Source of the DNA: Narthecium ossifragum
Lineage: Eukaryota; Streptophyta; Magnoliopsida; Dioscoreales; Nartheciaceae
Direction: 5' to 3'
Assembly (NCBI GenBank): GCA_963920575.1
Contig: OY986965.1
Span: forward strand, 14,088,290 to 14,152,289
DNA length: 64,000 nucleotides
The notes beneath the pieces are model-generated. The model was not told the DNA's origin, did not search any database, and saw only the letters and a list, made by a program, of their open reading frames with translations. The first letter of the stretch is position 1, and the number at the start of each line of letters is the position of its first letter. Positions 1 through 11,220 of the stretch are shown here, piece after piece. The position numbers and the translations under genes were made by a program.

Positions 1-118
1 GGAAGAAAATCATGGAAAATTCCTAAAAATTAAGAAAGCTAAGGAAAAGTTCTGAAAACTGGCTTGCCTCCCAGGAATCGCGTAATTTTACGTCTTTTGC
101 TAGACGTCCCTAAAAAAC
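1..118 (-). other. post-pol non-coding region of Athila-like element no. 1
   Basis: Directly downstream (minus strand) of the integrase stop. It contains the short conserved stretch GGGAGGCAAGCCAG that typically follows pol in Athila/Tat-type elements. The same region, diverged, recurs at about 19960-20060. No coding signal is seen. Confidence 0.6.
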
Positions 119-1423
119 TCAGTTATCGCCTGGATCCATCAAAATAACGGACTCAATAATGTCCCCGTGTTGAATGTCCTTCACATAAGGTTTCAATCTA
201 TGCCCATTAACTTTAGTGATCTCATATGTGCTTGGGTCCGGAATTTCTACGGCACCATGTGAGAATACTTGTATGATAATATAGGGTTCAGTCCACCTTG
301 AGCGTAATTTACTCGGGAAAAGACGTAATTTTGCATTAAACAACCAAACTTTCTGTCCGACAACAAGGGTTTTCCTTGAAATATGCTTATAATGAAAAAC
401 CTTTGTCCTATCTTTGTAAATTTTGGAGTTTATATAAGCATCATTGCGAATTTCCTCGAGTTCAACTATGCTCAATTTTCTGTGTGCAGTTATCTCGTTT
501 GAATCAATGTTTAATTTCTTGATAGCCCACAAAGCACGATGTTCCCATTCCACAGGCAAATGGCAAGCTTTACCAAACACTAAGCGATACGGTGACATCA
601 CAATCGGTGTTTTATAAGCCGTTCTATATGCCCAGAGTGCATCATCAAGCTTTTTTGCCCAATCCTTTCGGTCTAGACGGACAGTCTTTTCAAGAATACG
701 CTTAATTTCCATATTAGAAAGTTCTACTTGGCTACTAGTTTGTGGATGATATGGGGTGGCTACCTTATGAGTGATAAAATACTTTGTAAGAAGGGACTTA
801 AAGTGTTGATTTAAAAATTGAGAGCCGCCATCACTTATGATCGCACGAGGAAAACCAAATCGAGAAAAAATGTTACATTGAAGGAATAGAATCACAACCT
901 TATGATCATTCGATTTGGGTGTTATGGCTTCAATCCATTTTGAAACATAGTCAACAACAATTAAAATATATTGAAGGCCAAAAGAAGTCGGAAAGGGACT
1001 CATGAAGTCAATACCCCAGACATCAAAAATTTCGGCAACTAAAATTGGAGTTTGTGGCATTTGATCACGGCGTGATAGGTTTCCAGTTTGTTGGCATCGA
1101 AGACAGGATTTACAGAAGGCATAGGAATCTTTGAATATAGGAGCCCAATAAAAGCCACATTGCAAAACTTTTACAGCAGTTTTCTTTGCAAAGAAGTGAC
1201 CACCACACGCAAGCGTGTGACAAAATGTTAAAATATCATGGATTTCAGGTTCTGGAACACATTGTCGAAAAATTTGATCGGAACAATATTTAAAAAGGTC
1301 AGGGTCTTCCCAAATATAATATCGAATCTGAGGGAAGAATCTATCTTTCTTGTCTTTAGACCAGGAGTCCGAAATTTTTTCCGAAACAAGATAATTGACT
1401 ATGTGTGCGTACCAAGGCTGCAA
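119..1423 (-). pseudogene. Athila-like integrase domain (broken polyprotein segment)
   Basis: A 434-codon open stretch. A zinc-binding HHCC region is visible (HTLACGGH followed by CKSCLRC), then the DDE core: Asp in WGIDFM, Asp in ISDGGSQF and Glu in [13 protein letters not shown]-terminal region follows, with [10 protein letters not shown] and VNGHRLKPY. In a live element this domain inserts the cDNA into the genome. Compared with the intact copy at 48690-54083 the usual GQAEL after HPQT reads SQVEL, and the frame is separated from RNase H by a stop near 1424-1431. The catalytic residues survive, but upstream breaks mean no polyprotein can be made. Confidence 0.9.
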
Positions 1424-1431
1424 TATGCGAG

Positions 1432-2154
1432 TTATCTGAAAAAGATCCTTGTCTGGAAAAGAAGCACTAACATGATCCTATCAGTGATGTGTTCCAAAGG
1501 AAGGCGTGAAAGGTGATCAGCAACAACATTCTCAGACCCCTTCTTATCCCTTATCTCTATGTCAAACTCTTGCAAAAGCAATCTCCATCTAATCAATCTA
1601 GGTTTCGCATCCTTTTTAGCTAAAAGGTACCGCAAAGCGGCGTGATCAGTATAAATCAGGATTTTGGAACCTAAGAGATAGGGCCTGAACTTCTCTATTG
1701 CAAAAATTACAGCTAGTAATTTTTTTTCCGTTGTAGTGTAATTCAATTGTGAGTTAGAAAGAGTCTTACTAGTATAATAAATCACATGAGGACTTTTATT
1801 CACCCGCTGTCCAAGAACAGCTCCTAACGCCGAATCAGAAGCGTCACACATGAGTTTGAAAGGTAAGGAGTAATCAGGTGCATGAACTATGGGAGCAGAA
1901 GCTAAAAGGTCACGGATTGTTTTGAAAACATTTAAACAAGCATCATCGAAGACAAAAGGAGCATCCTTGGCAAGAAGCTCACACAAGGGTTTTGAAATTT
2001 TTGAAACATCTTTGATGAATCGACGATAGAATCCTGCATGACCTAAAAAGGACCGAATTTGACGCACAGAAGAAGGTGGGGGCAATTTTTCAATTAAATC
2101 CACTTTGGTTTTATCAACTTCAATACCTCTTTTAGATACAATGTGTCCAAGCAC
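1432..2154 (-). pseudogene. Athila-like RT C-terminus (connection) and RNase H
   Basis: This stretch begins with the [13 protein letters not shown] motif after the RT palm and runs through the [13 protein letters not shown] connection segment into RNase H. RNase H signatures are [48 protein letters not shown] and [11 protein letters not shown]. It joins the upstream RT frame across a stop near 2160. In live elements RNase H removes the RNA template after minus-strand synthesis. Confidence 0.9.
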
Positions 2155-2163
2155 TATTCCCTC

Positions 2164-3093
2164 TTAAACCGTAAAATGAGTCTTTTTCCAACTTAAAACC
2201 AAATTAGTTTCAATGCATCGGTCAAGGACTTTTGTCAGATTGGCAAGGCAAGTCTCAAAAGAAGGGCCGAATACAGAAAAATCATCCATAAATACCTCTA
2301 AGAATTTATCAAGCATATCAGAGAAGATGGCCATCATACACCTTTGAAACGTCGCAGGTGCATTACATAGGTCGAACGGCATCCTTCGGTACGCAAAGGT
2401 ACCAAAAGGGCAAGTGAAAGTTGTCTTCTCTTGATCTCTAGGATCAACAACAACTTGGTTGTACCCTGAATAGCCATCGAGGAAACAATAAAAGCTTTAA
2501 CCGAAAAGACGTTCAAGAATTTGATCAATGAATGGTAAAGGGAAGTGATCTTTCCTAGTGAGGGCGTTGAGTTTTCTATAATCAATGCAAACTCGCCATC
2601 CCGTAGTTTGGCGAGTCGGAACCTGCTCTCCTTTCTCATTCTCCACAACTGTGAGTCCTGATTTCTTGGGAACTACTTGGGTCGGGCTGACCCACTTACT
2701 ATCAGAAATTGGGTATATGATACACGCATCTAAAAGTTTCACCACTTCTTTCTTAACTACCTCTTTCATGTTAGGATTAAGGCGGCGTTGCATCTCTCTA
2801 ACGGTTTTAGACTCATCTTCTAAATGGATTCTATGCATGCAAATCGATGGGTCGATACCTTTTAAATCAGCAACTGACCAACCTATGGCTTTCCTATGAT
2901 CTTTTAAAATCGTAACAAGTTGACTCTCCTGATTGGCAAATAATGTTGAAGAGATGATAATAGGAAGAGTAGAGTTTGATCCCAGGAAAATGTATTTTAG
3001 TGTTGTTGGAAGTGGTTTAAGTTCAAGTTCAGGTGGTGCGTCTAGTGAAGTAGGTGCAGGGCTGGAAGAGAGAGGTGGAAGCGACTCAACCAC
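2164..3093 (-). pseudogene. Athila-like reverse transcriptase domain
   Basis: From the 5' side: a linker (ELELKPLPTTLKY), the RT fingers ([34 protein letters not shown]) and the palm. In the palm, [16 protein letters not shown] and FMDDFSVFG carry the two adjacent catalytic aspartates. An in-frame stop near 2494-2496 replaces a residue between ERLFG and SFYCFLDGY, and another stop lies near 2163. The palm motif reads FMDD where the intact copy has YMDD. Confidence 0.9.
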
Positions 3094-3750
3094 TCAAGGC
3101 ACAACCTCGTTGCAACCCTCTACAACCAGACCGATCGGTCGGATCAGAGTCCGATCGGTCAGAACCTGTGCGATCGATCGCTCAGAGGAGTGATGGATCG
3201 GTCCAGACAGCATGTGTGTCCCAATGTCATCAATTGATTGTGCAATGTCATTCTCAATATCATAATATTCATTCAGCATGGCATCTATATTATCAGCAAT
3301 AATAGCATGTGAAGATGTATCAACACAATCAGTCAACATATCAAAAGCATAACAATCATCATCTAGCTCAGGCATATTTGCAGTTTTAAAAATATTCAAA
3401 CGCATACGCATGTTTCCAAAAGACACATCCATTACACCAGTTCTACAATTAATGCATGCATTCGCTGTGGCAAAGAAGGGTCGACTTAAGATGATTGGCA
3501 CAGATTTTCTGCAGTGAATAGCAGGCTCCATTTCCAAGACAATAAAGTCAACAGAAAAGAAGAAATTATCTACTTTAACTATTACATCCTCCAAGACACC
3601 TCTCGGTGTCTTGATGGATCTATCAGCTAATTGTAGAGTCACATGTGTAGGTTTAAGCTCCCCCATACCGAATTGTTTATAAAGTGAGTATGGTAAAAGA
3701 TTCACGCTAGCACCTAAATGTAGGAGAGCAACATCAATATGATAGTCTCA
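3094..3750 (-). pseudogene. Athila-like retropepsin (protease) with lost catalytic Asp
   Basis: Aspartic protease region with the HLGASVNLLPYSLY active-site loop, QLADRSIKTPRGV and IILSRPFFATANACINCR. The intact copy at 48690-54083 has DLGAS here; this copy reads HLGAS, so the catalytic aspartate is gone. The C-terminal linker (about 3120-3210) encodes an odd Arg/Ser/Ile/Asp-rich stretch produced by repeated GATCGGTC/GATCGATC DNA motifs. The same kind of motif lies at 4137-4215. Confidence 0.85.
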
Positions 3751-5703
3751 TATGCAGCAGGATATTGTGGGGGTACCAGGGTCTTTGAGTTTTGGCGGCG
3801 TGTCATGTCTAAGAATCGAACTAACTTGCTCAGTGAGGAAAACCTTTTTAGATACCTTAGCTTTTGATTGACGTTTGTGTGTACACAGATCCTTAAGAAA
3901 TTTGGCATACAAGGAATCTGTCGGATGGCATCTAATAAGGGTATGTTGATGTTAACTTGTTTAAAGGTCTCTAAGATTTCCTCTATAGCTTTCTTCTTGG
4001 GGTATGTGGAGGAGGGATCTTTTAGAGCTTCCGGAAAAGGCACTTTAGGTGTGTACGTGCGTGGGTCAGGTTCATTTTCATCAATTGGATTTGGATTCAT
4101 TTGATTAGGAGTACCATCAGGTTACTATTGGGGCATAGACCGATCGGTCGGATTCGTCTCCGATTGGTCGGACTCATTGCGATCGGTCGGGTCTGGGACC
4201 GATCAGTCGCTCGGAGCAGAGGCAGGCCGTGTGTCAACTTGCTTACCATTCCTTAAGGTTACTACAGCTTGTGCACTTTCAAAATTCTGGTTATCAATAT
4301 GGTGCAAGGCCCTAGGATTGGTCATAGGTTGACTCGGTAAGTGACCCTCTTCTCTCTTTGACATAGTGTTAGCCAGTTGTCCTAGTTGTGTTTCTATTTT
4401 GGATATGACTTGTGAATGGGAATTAACATCGTTCCTTATCAGTGTCATTTCATTCTTAAGCTCAGTTTTCATGCTTGTAAGTACACTGATGATGGTGTTC
4501 AAAGCCGGGTCAGAGGATGATTGTGGAAGTGGTTGCGGTGCAGTTTGTTGATATGGAGCAGAGTACCCTAGGTTGGAATTTGCAGAAGGTCTAGATGGGT
4601 ACCGATTTATAGCAGCACTGGAAGAACTACTCTGTCCTTGGAAGGTACTCGACTGTTGGGGTGGTATCCAACTAAAGTTGGGATGGTTTCGCCAACCTGA
4701 ATTATACGTATTTGAATACGAATTATTTTCAGGTTTAGTAAAACCATACGCCACGTTTGCTTGCTCCTGAACGAATTCAAGAAACGATGGAGCCAGTGGA
4801 CAATTAGTAATGTGATGTTCAAGACTAGAGCACAGTGCACATGTTTGAGGTTGATCTTGATATGGTGGAGGTGCAGGTGATTGACTCATTTCCAATTTAT
4901 CAAACCTTTTGTTAAGGAGGGTTATTTGGGCAGTAATGGCTTCTAATTCAGAAAGTTCAAAGGTTTCTTTAGTTCTAGGCCGACTTCTAGGGGTTGTGTA
5001 TTGTTGTTGGGAATCAATGGAAATTTGTTCATAAAGGTTCCAAAGGTTATCATCATCTTTATCTAAAGGAATACCCCCACAACAAGCTTCAACCCTAGTT
5101 TTACATCTATCATTAAAGCCTCTATAAAACTTATGGGTTAATTCGCACTTATCAATATCATGATGGGGACATTTTCTTAAAAGGACTTTAAATCTATCCC
5201 ATGCATCATGAAAAGACTCATCTTCATATTGAACAAAGGTAAGGATTTTAGTTCAAAATTTCTCAGTTTTAATTATGGGGAAGAATTTCCTTAAAAATGC
5301 CTCTTGAAGTTGGTCCCAAGTTGTGATTGAGCGTGGAGGTAAACATTGAAGCCAGTGTTTAGCTCTATCCTTCAAAGAGAATGGGAAAAGTTTTAACTTA
5401 AAGGCATCATCATTAAAGTTTTCCATTTTTAGTTTAGCGATGATATCGATAAAATTGTGAATGTGCTCATATGGGTCCTCATTACTTAAACCATGGAAGT
5501 GGGGTAACATTTGAATCATTTGGGGTCTAATCTCATAGTGTGAGGCTATGATTGCAGGAGGATCAATGGAAGGAGTGTAAGTGTAATCAGTTGGCAAGAA
5601 GTGATTTCTCAAAGGAACACGTTATACCCCCCCATTGTTATTATTATAACTTCCCCTTCCAAGATTAGCATTAGGGTTGATGACATGTCCCTCGTTTTCA
5701 GCC
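3751..5703 (-). pseudogene. Athila-like gag (broken in several pieces)
   Basis: Gag starts at the ATG at 5701-5703 (MAENEGHVINPNA) and meets a stop after about 26 codons. It continues as the retrotransposon-gag helical domain at 5253-5612 ([34 protein letters not shown]). The zinc knuckle is near 4830-4850 (CALCSSLEHHITNC, a CCHC pattern). The spacer before protease (3714-4100) carries PFPEALKDP and VNINIPLLDAIRQIP. Frames change around 4100-4200 and 4900-5250. A live Gag would form the particle shell; this one cannot be translated through. Confidence 0.85.
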
Positions 5704-5714
5704 ATGGTGACAAC

Positions 5715-8158
5715 TGTTGCGGCCCAACCCGGGAAAGCCCCACCGGGCCAGGCGACGCGAACCGGAATCTACAAAACGCGGAAAACAAAGCTGGCGAGGG
5801 TTCCCTCTAACCTATTGGTCTCCCTAACAGTTCACCAAAAGCACCCTCAAATAAAACAACATTAAATTAACAAAACCTCGAACCACAGATTTAAAACTCA
5901 AAGTGTTAAATATACATATCCTCGGAGAGGGGAAGATTCAAATACAACATTACACCCGTAGGAGACTAACTAACATAGTGTAAAAGCAGTAAACAATCAC
6001 CACCTCTCAAAGTCCACCAAGCGTCGCCGCACCGCCGACCAATTGCCCGGTAGGGGCCACAGAAGAAGAACTGACGCCTGCACTTGCAAAATGCAGCCCG
6101 GGTAGGTGTGAGCACTAAGCTCAGTAGGGATCTACACTACGACACACAGAAGGAAGATGGAAACGCAACAGTGTCGCCCTCAAGCCAGACTCGAGTGAGC
6201 TACAAGGGTCCCATTACCTTTCACCGGTGATCTCTAGGCATATCCAACCATGGTCACCCCAACTGATTGGGCCCATCCTGTATACGCCTAGTGTCGCAGG
6301 GTGCCAGCTGTGGTCACCCATCACTGACCGGGCCCACACTGATCCCCTACTTGCAGGAACGGACATTGCTTAAAGAATAAGACCCGCCACCGGTGGCATC
6401 CTCAACACCTAACTTGAGGCCGACACGACCTCTAATCATCAAGCAACAAGTGCACCAGTCATCTAAGCCTATCATCAAGTTTGACTAGACACTACAACTC
6501 AAACCGGGTCCAAACTACCCAACCCCGTTCCTAGGGCTAAGTCCGAGCTTCCAGCCTCGGGACGGCGACCCAAAGATCACCCACGCCCTAACCAATGCAA
6601 CTAATGCACAAAACAACAACGCATGCTATGACACACACAGATAAGAAGGAAAGCATGCAACAGTATGACAAACATCATATAAGTCAACCGGATCGCTGCA
6701 GCAGTACTACCGACCGCTGCCAGCCGATCCGCGACGGGTCCCGGCATTACGACGGTACCGCGACCGTCGACCGCGGACTCCTGCAAAGGGAAGCAACCCC
6801 GAAAACGATGACGAACAATAAACAATATAATATTATATTCCAAAATATAATATTATATTCAAAACTCTCAAAGCCTCTACTTAGGGGCTAATTGATCCCA
6901 TTGATCCGACGTCCAAACGACGTCGGATTCAAGATCCAACTTAGCCATTAGTAGATGTATATACCATGATCAACATATCCAACATTCATAATCATCAAAC
7001 GGTTGGATTAACGGGAAAATACTAATCAAAATCGTTAATCAAACTAACTTACCCATTAATTGCTGCAACGCAGCCCTTCAGCAAACAATTCATAACAAAT
7101 AGTAGAAAAATCGGAAAAATATGAAATCAGCAGGGTTCAAGAGTACACGCAAAGATCTACAACTCGAATGCTCATCACAACCCAAGATCTTGTACGTGCC
7201 GGCCGAAAAACACGCCGCAAGCCGGCTGTTCTTCAAGTACAGCAGAAAACAAAGAAACCGAGCTTAATCATGCATAAAACCTACTCAAATATCAACCAAA
7301 TATCATAAAACTCATATCAGTAATTCCAATAGGCATAAGGAATCCAACAAGACAAAGATCAACAAGATCCAACGGCTAGATCTAAAGAAAACCCGAAAAC
7401 AACATCAGTAGGTATAACCCTACCTAACAGCGCTTCCTCGGCTGATTCCCCGCGAGTTGATCACCAACAAGGTTCCAAACCGCTTCAGGGATCTTCCTCT
7501 CGTTGTCACGGATCCAACGAGCCTTAGAACACCCAAAATCATGGTCGGAGGAGGGAGAACGGAGGAGATGAAGCTCGCTGTCGGAAACAGGGGAAGGAAG
7601 GGAGAAGAAAGAAGAAGGAAGAAGAAAGGAGGAGAAGGAGGAAGAGAAGGGGAAGAAAAAGGAGGGAAAGGGGAAGGGGAAAGCCGAGGGAAGGGGGAAA
7701 AAGAGAGGGGAGGGGAGGGAAAGTCCTCTCCCTCTGACAGGGGAGAGTGACGGCCAACGGCGGCCGTCCTCGCGAAGCAGAAAACCAACCGACTCAAGTC
7801 CGATCGGTCGCTCCAAGGAGCGATCGATCGCTCCCGAGCCGCCAGCAGCCCAAAGACCTTCTGCACTAAGCGATCGATCTCCAAAGCATGTCAGATCGAT
7901 CTGGCTAGCAAGGCCAGATCGATGTCACTAGCAATCCAGATCGATCTCCTTCGCCCAGAAAGGCAAACTTGGGCTAAAACCCAAGCCCAAGCTCAGATCT
8001 TCCGATCTCGGGTTCACCTAGCCATTCTAAACAACCACTAACACAAACAAGGCCAGTGTGTGCATACGCGGGTGTGAAACAAACCAACAAGGCGCAATTT
8101 ACAAAATTTCCCTTGTGGTCTACAACGAGCCACAGGGGTAGAGGTGCAGGTCCTCACA
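5715..8158 (-). repeat. chromovirus solo LTR, TSD ACAAC
   Basis: A 2444-bp repeat bounded by TGTTGCGGCC and GGTCCTCACA (TGTGAGGACC on its own strand). The target-site duplication ACAAC is exact at 5710-5714 and 8159-8163. It is the same LTR family as the one attached to chromovirus coding sequence at 11221. No internal region is present, so it is a solo LTR formed by LTR-LTR recombination. It lies in the leader of Athila-like element no. 1, just upstream of gag. It contains a GATCGATC cluster at about 7795-7945 and a long pyrimidine/purine tract at about 7540-7740. ORFs inside it are low-complexity artefacts. Confidence 0.93.
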
Positions 8159-8163
8159 ACAAC

Positions 8164-8655
8164 GGTCTTGTGAATGGATTGCAGGTTACTCAAGGTCTCC
8201 TGATAATTACTCAAAGATTGTTGACCTACGGCTCTAGCTTTTCGGAGTGTGGTCTCTAGTTCTAGATCCAAAGGTTCCAGCGGGGTATTTAAGGATCATC
8301 TACCTTGCATGCAAGATCACACAAAAAAAGAGAAAAAGAAAACAGAAAATTTGGATCGGTTGCTCCAGGCCGCAAGCTCCTTCACTCGAAGTCCACTTTA
8401 AAGCAGATGGCGCAGTCCGATTGATCAGATTCAAGTTCGACCGGTCGCTCCAGAAGGCTGGCGAGTTGTGTTTTTCTTCAAGAAAAATCCGTTCCAATGT
8501 TGCAAAAATTTCAGAAAATTGTCATAAAATTCCTAAAAGGTGTAAAATAAAGAAAGGAAAAATAAGAAAGATAAAAATCTAATTAAGCAAATAAAATGAG
8601 TTAAGAGAAAATCAATTAGTTAACAGTCGAAGTCCCCAGCAACGGCGCCAAAAAT
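8164..8655 (-). other. Athila-like no. 1 leader with primer binding site
   Basis: Untranslated leader between 5' LTR and gag. The primer binding site is at 8633-8650 and reads TGGCGCCGTTGCTGGGGA on the minus strand, complementary to a tRNA-Asp 3' end. It is separated from the LTR end by 5 nt, the same spacing as in element no. 2 (48507-48511). No protein signal. Confidence 0.8.
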
Positions 8656-10037
8656 TGATCGCTTACAAACGTCGTCGTTAAAACGTTGCAAACTCAATCA
8701 AATATTAACTTTATAATCCTTATTCAATCACTAAACTATTAGGTAGAAATAGCGGTGAAGTCAGGAGTCGATCCACAGGGAAAGTGTTGGAAATCAAAAT
8801 CAATTCTCAAAACCCTAAAACTAAAGAAAAGAATCAAAGATAGAATAGATTAAACTAATGAAGAAAAGAAATAAAATGTTGATCAATTTGAATCAATGGA
8901 TAAGTGACTTAGGAATTACTCAATCCGCCCCAGTTTCGCCTTCAATCTTCTCTAGTTATCCTCTTGATCACTTCTCTAAGCATTACGGATCGTATGGCTA
9001 CAAGCTCACACGAATCTGTAAAAGAAGGTTTTATGTTTCCTACGGCATAACCTATCTTTGTTTGGCATAAATCATCTTCGGTCCTACCATTATCTTAAGT
9101 TATTCTACTCCTAAGTACCTTAGCATGACTTATCTTCACGTAGCATAGATTATCTCAAAGGTAAATCACAAACCACATGAAAACTATCTCATGAATCTCT
9201 ACAATCAAGTACAACGATCATGAAGGACTAAGAATACGTCAACGGAACTCTGTTCCTTCAACTCTATAATCATTAAAAACATATTCATGAGATTATACGT
9301 AGAGAAGTTTACAAAAATCCAACTAAGAAAGATCAAAAGTTACACTAGGGTTTCATGGTATTCCTAAGAATAAGAAATCTAGCCACTCATCTCTTGGAAA
9401 TCATGAATCGGTGTAGAGGATGAAGCCATTGATCCCCGCGGAAAGATCGCCGTCTTCAAAACCCTAACCTTTTCCTCCAAAAGTGCTCCAAAAGATGCCA
9501 ACTTTCGGCTGGAATAACCCCCTTATTTATTTGAAACCCTCCATCCCGAAATTAGGAGTTATAATTGAACTTAAACTCTAATTTCCCTAAATTCCGGGTT
9601 GCTGACGTCATCGGAGCGATCCATCGGACTCAAGTCCGATCCATCGCTAAAGTCGGACTGGGTCTGCCACGTCATCAATTAATTTCAGCCTTTCTCAAAT
9701 TTCAGCTTTCATACTTTTGACTTTGCTTCAAAACTGGTGCCAATTTATAGAGAATATCACAAGTTCTTCAACATAAAAGTTGTAGATCTTGAAGTCTTCT
9801 TTCATACTCCAGAATTTCAGAATATTTGGAATTGTGTAGAATTTCTGGTGATTTATTTTCAAACAGTCGACGAAGCAGTCTTTTTGCAGAATTTAATGAT
9901 TTTTGGCCGAATTTCTTGAATTTCTTCTCAAATCCTACTTAAACCTGAAATCAAGCAATATGATATCAAATACACCTACTCTAGGCCTAACAAAGGTAAT
10001 TTAAGGGGTTTAATTAGGAATAATTAGTAACTTATCA
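8656..10037 (-). repeat. 5' LTR of Athila-like element no. 1
   Basis: A 1382-bp LTR, minus strand, with ends TGATAAG and GCGATCA. A CGATCCATCGG-type cluster lies at about 9612-9660, upstream (minus strand) of an AATAAATA TATA-like site near 9520-9533. The left neighbour is the primer site. The right neighbour is chromovirus RNase H sequence beginning at 10038, so the likely target duplication begins GTGAC, which cannot be confirmed because the other end is outside the window. A diverged piece of the same LTR is at 28086-29127. Confidence 0.85.
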
Positions 10038-11145
10038 GTGACCTCAACCTGAGGTAGCGACGCTGGATGGAGCTACTGGAGGACTACGACTTTGAGTTGC
10101 ATTACCATCTTGGTAAGGCAAATATCGTAGCAGTCGCGCTGAGCAGACAGGTGAGAGACACCAGAGCAACAGTTGCGGGGTTGTCAGCGCGGCAGTGGCA
10201 GGTTCTAGAGACGGCGGGCCAGTTGGGGCTAGAGTTTGAGGATCGGGGATCCAGCAGCTTCCTCTACGCAGTGCTGAGTATTCCAGCAGGTTCTGGCGAG
10301 GCTTTCAAGAGGCAGTTGGCACACTCCTGAAATTTAGTACGGCGTTCCATCCGCAGACAGAAGGGAAGTCAGAGCGGACGATCCAGATCTTGGAGAACAT
10401 GCTGAGAGCATGTGTCCTTGACGCCGGAGGCAGCTGGGAGGAGCACATTCCCTTGGTGGAGTTCGCCTACAACAACAGCTACCAGTCCAGTCTTGGAGTA
10501 GCACCTTTCGAGGCGTTGTACGGTAGGTCGTGTCGTTCCCTAGTTTGCTGGACAGAGGTTGGAGAGGCGTCACTCACCGGTCCAGACATTGTCAGGAGGT
10601 CGTCAGAGAGGTTAATACAGATCAGGCAGAGGCTTCTAACGGCTCAGAGCCGACAAAAGAGTTATATAGATCAGAGGCGACGATCGCTTGAGTTCGCAGT
10701 TGGTGACAGTGTGTTCCTGCGGGCAGCACCGTACATAGGGTCCGTCAGGTTTGGTAGCGGGGGCAAGTTGGCTCTGAGGTTCGTCGGACCGTTTGAGATC
10801 TTAGAGAGGGTCGGTAAGGTAGCTTACTGCCTGGATCTTCCTCAGCACATGTCTGCTGTGCACCCGACTTTCCATGTGTCGATGCTGAGAAAGTATCACC
10901 CAGACCCATCGCATGTCATCAGAGTGGATGACATCGAGCTTGAGTCAGACGCTACGTTCGTTGAGCAGCCAGTTCGAGTACTTGACCAGAGGGATCAGGT
11001 CTTGCGGGGCAAGACGATTCCCTTGGTCAAGGTATTGTGGAGGCATAGAGGTGTCGAGGAGATGACCTGGGAGCGTGAGGCGCGTATGCGGCAGGAGTAT
11101 CCGCACTTGTTCCCTTCTCGAGGTAACTTTTGTCCTGTCTTCTAG
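10038..11145 (+). pseudogene. chromovirus (Tekay/Del-like) RNase H end, integrase and chromodomain remnant
   Basis: Begins with the end of RNase H (RRWMELLEDYDFELHYH, HLGKANIVAVALSR), with a stop just before it. After about residue 80 the frame shifts at an internal deletion and resumes in the integrase core (STAFHPQTEGKSERTIQIL) and C-terminus (AYNNSYQSSLGVAPFEALYG, LALRFVGPFEILERVGKVAY, AVHPTFHVSMLRKYHPD). It ends in a chromodomain-like tail (LVKVLWRHRGVEEMTWERE). The zinc finger and the first two catalytic Asp of integrase are missing. The 3' LTR starts 75 bp downstream, which identifies the TGTGAGGACC repeats in this window as chromovirus LTRs. Confidence 0.9.
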
Positions 11146-11220
11146 TGTAGCTGTTTCTTTTGTTTCCGAGCCCTACCTTTATCGAATATCGGGGCGAGAT
11201 TTCCTTTAAGGGTATTAGGA

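Larger units (their letters stand above)
1..10037 (-). mobile_element. Athila-like Ty3/gypsy element no. 1, decayed, cut by left window edge
   Basis: On the minus strand the order is 5' LTR (8656-10037), tRNA-Asp-type primer site, leader, gag, protease, reverse transcriptase, RNase H and integrase, then non-coding sequence running off the window at position 1. The order protease-RT-RNase H-integrase is that of Ty3/gypsy. The wording of the RT and protease motifs and the tRNA-Asp primer site match the Athila lineage. The frames are broken by stops and shifts, so the copy is dead. It inserted into a chromovirus: RNase H coding sequence of that element resumes directly at 10038. A chromovirus solo LTR (5715-8158) later landed between primer site and gag. 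The 3' LTR must lie left of the window. Confidence 0.9.

Noticed and set aside
1238..1516. Plus-strand frame of 92 codons
   Set aside because: Shadow of the minus-strand integrase and RNase H.
7420..7884. Long Ser/Pro/Phe-rich frames on both strands, also at 60476-61023
   Set aside because: They lie in the pyrimidine tract of chromovirus LTRs and recur in each LTR copy; composition artefacts.
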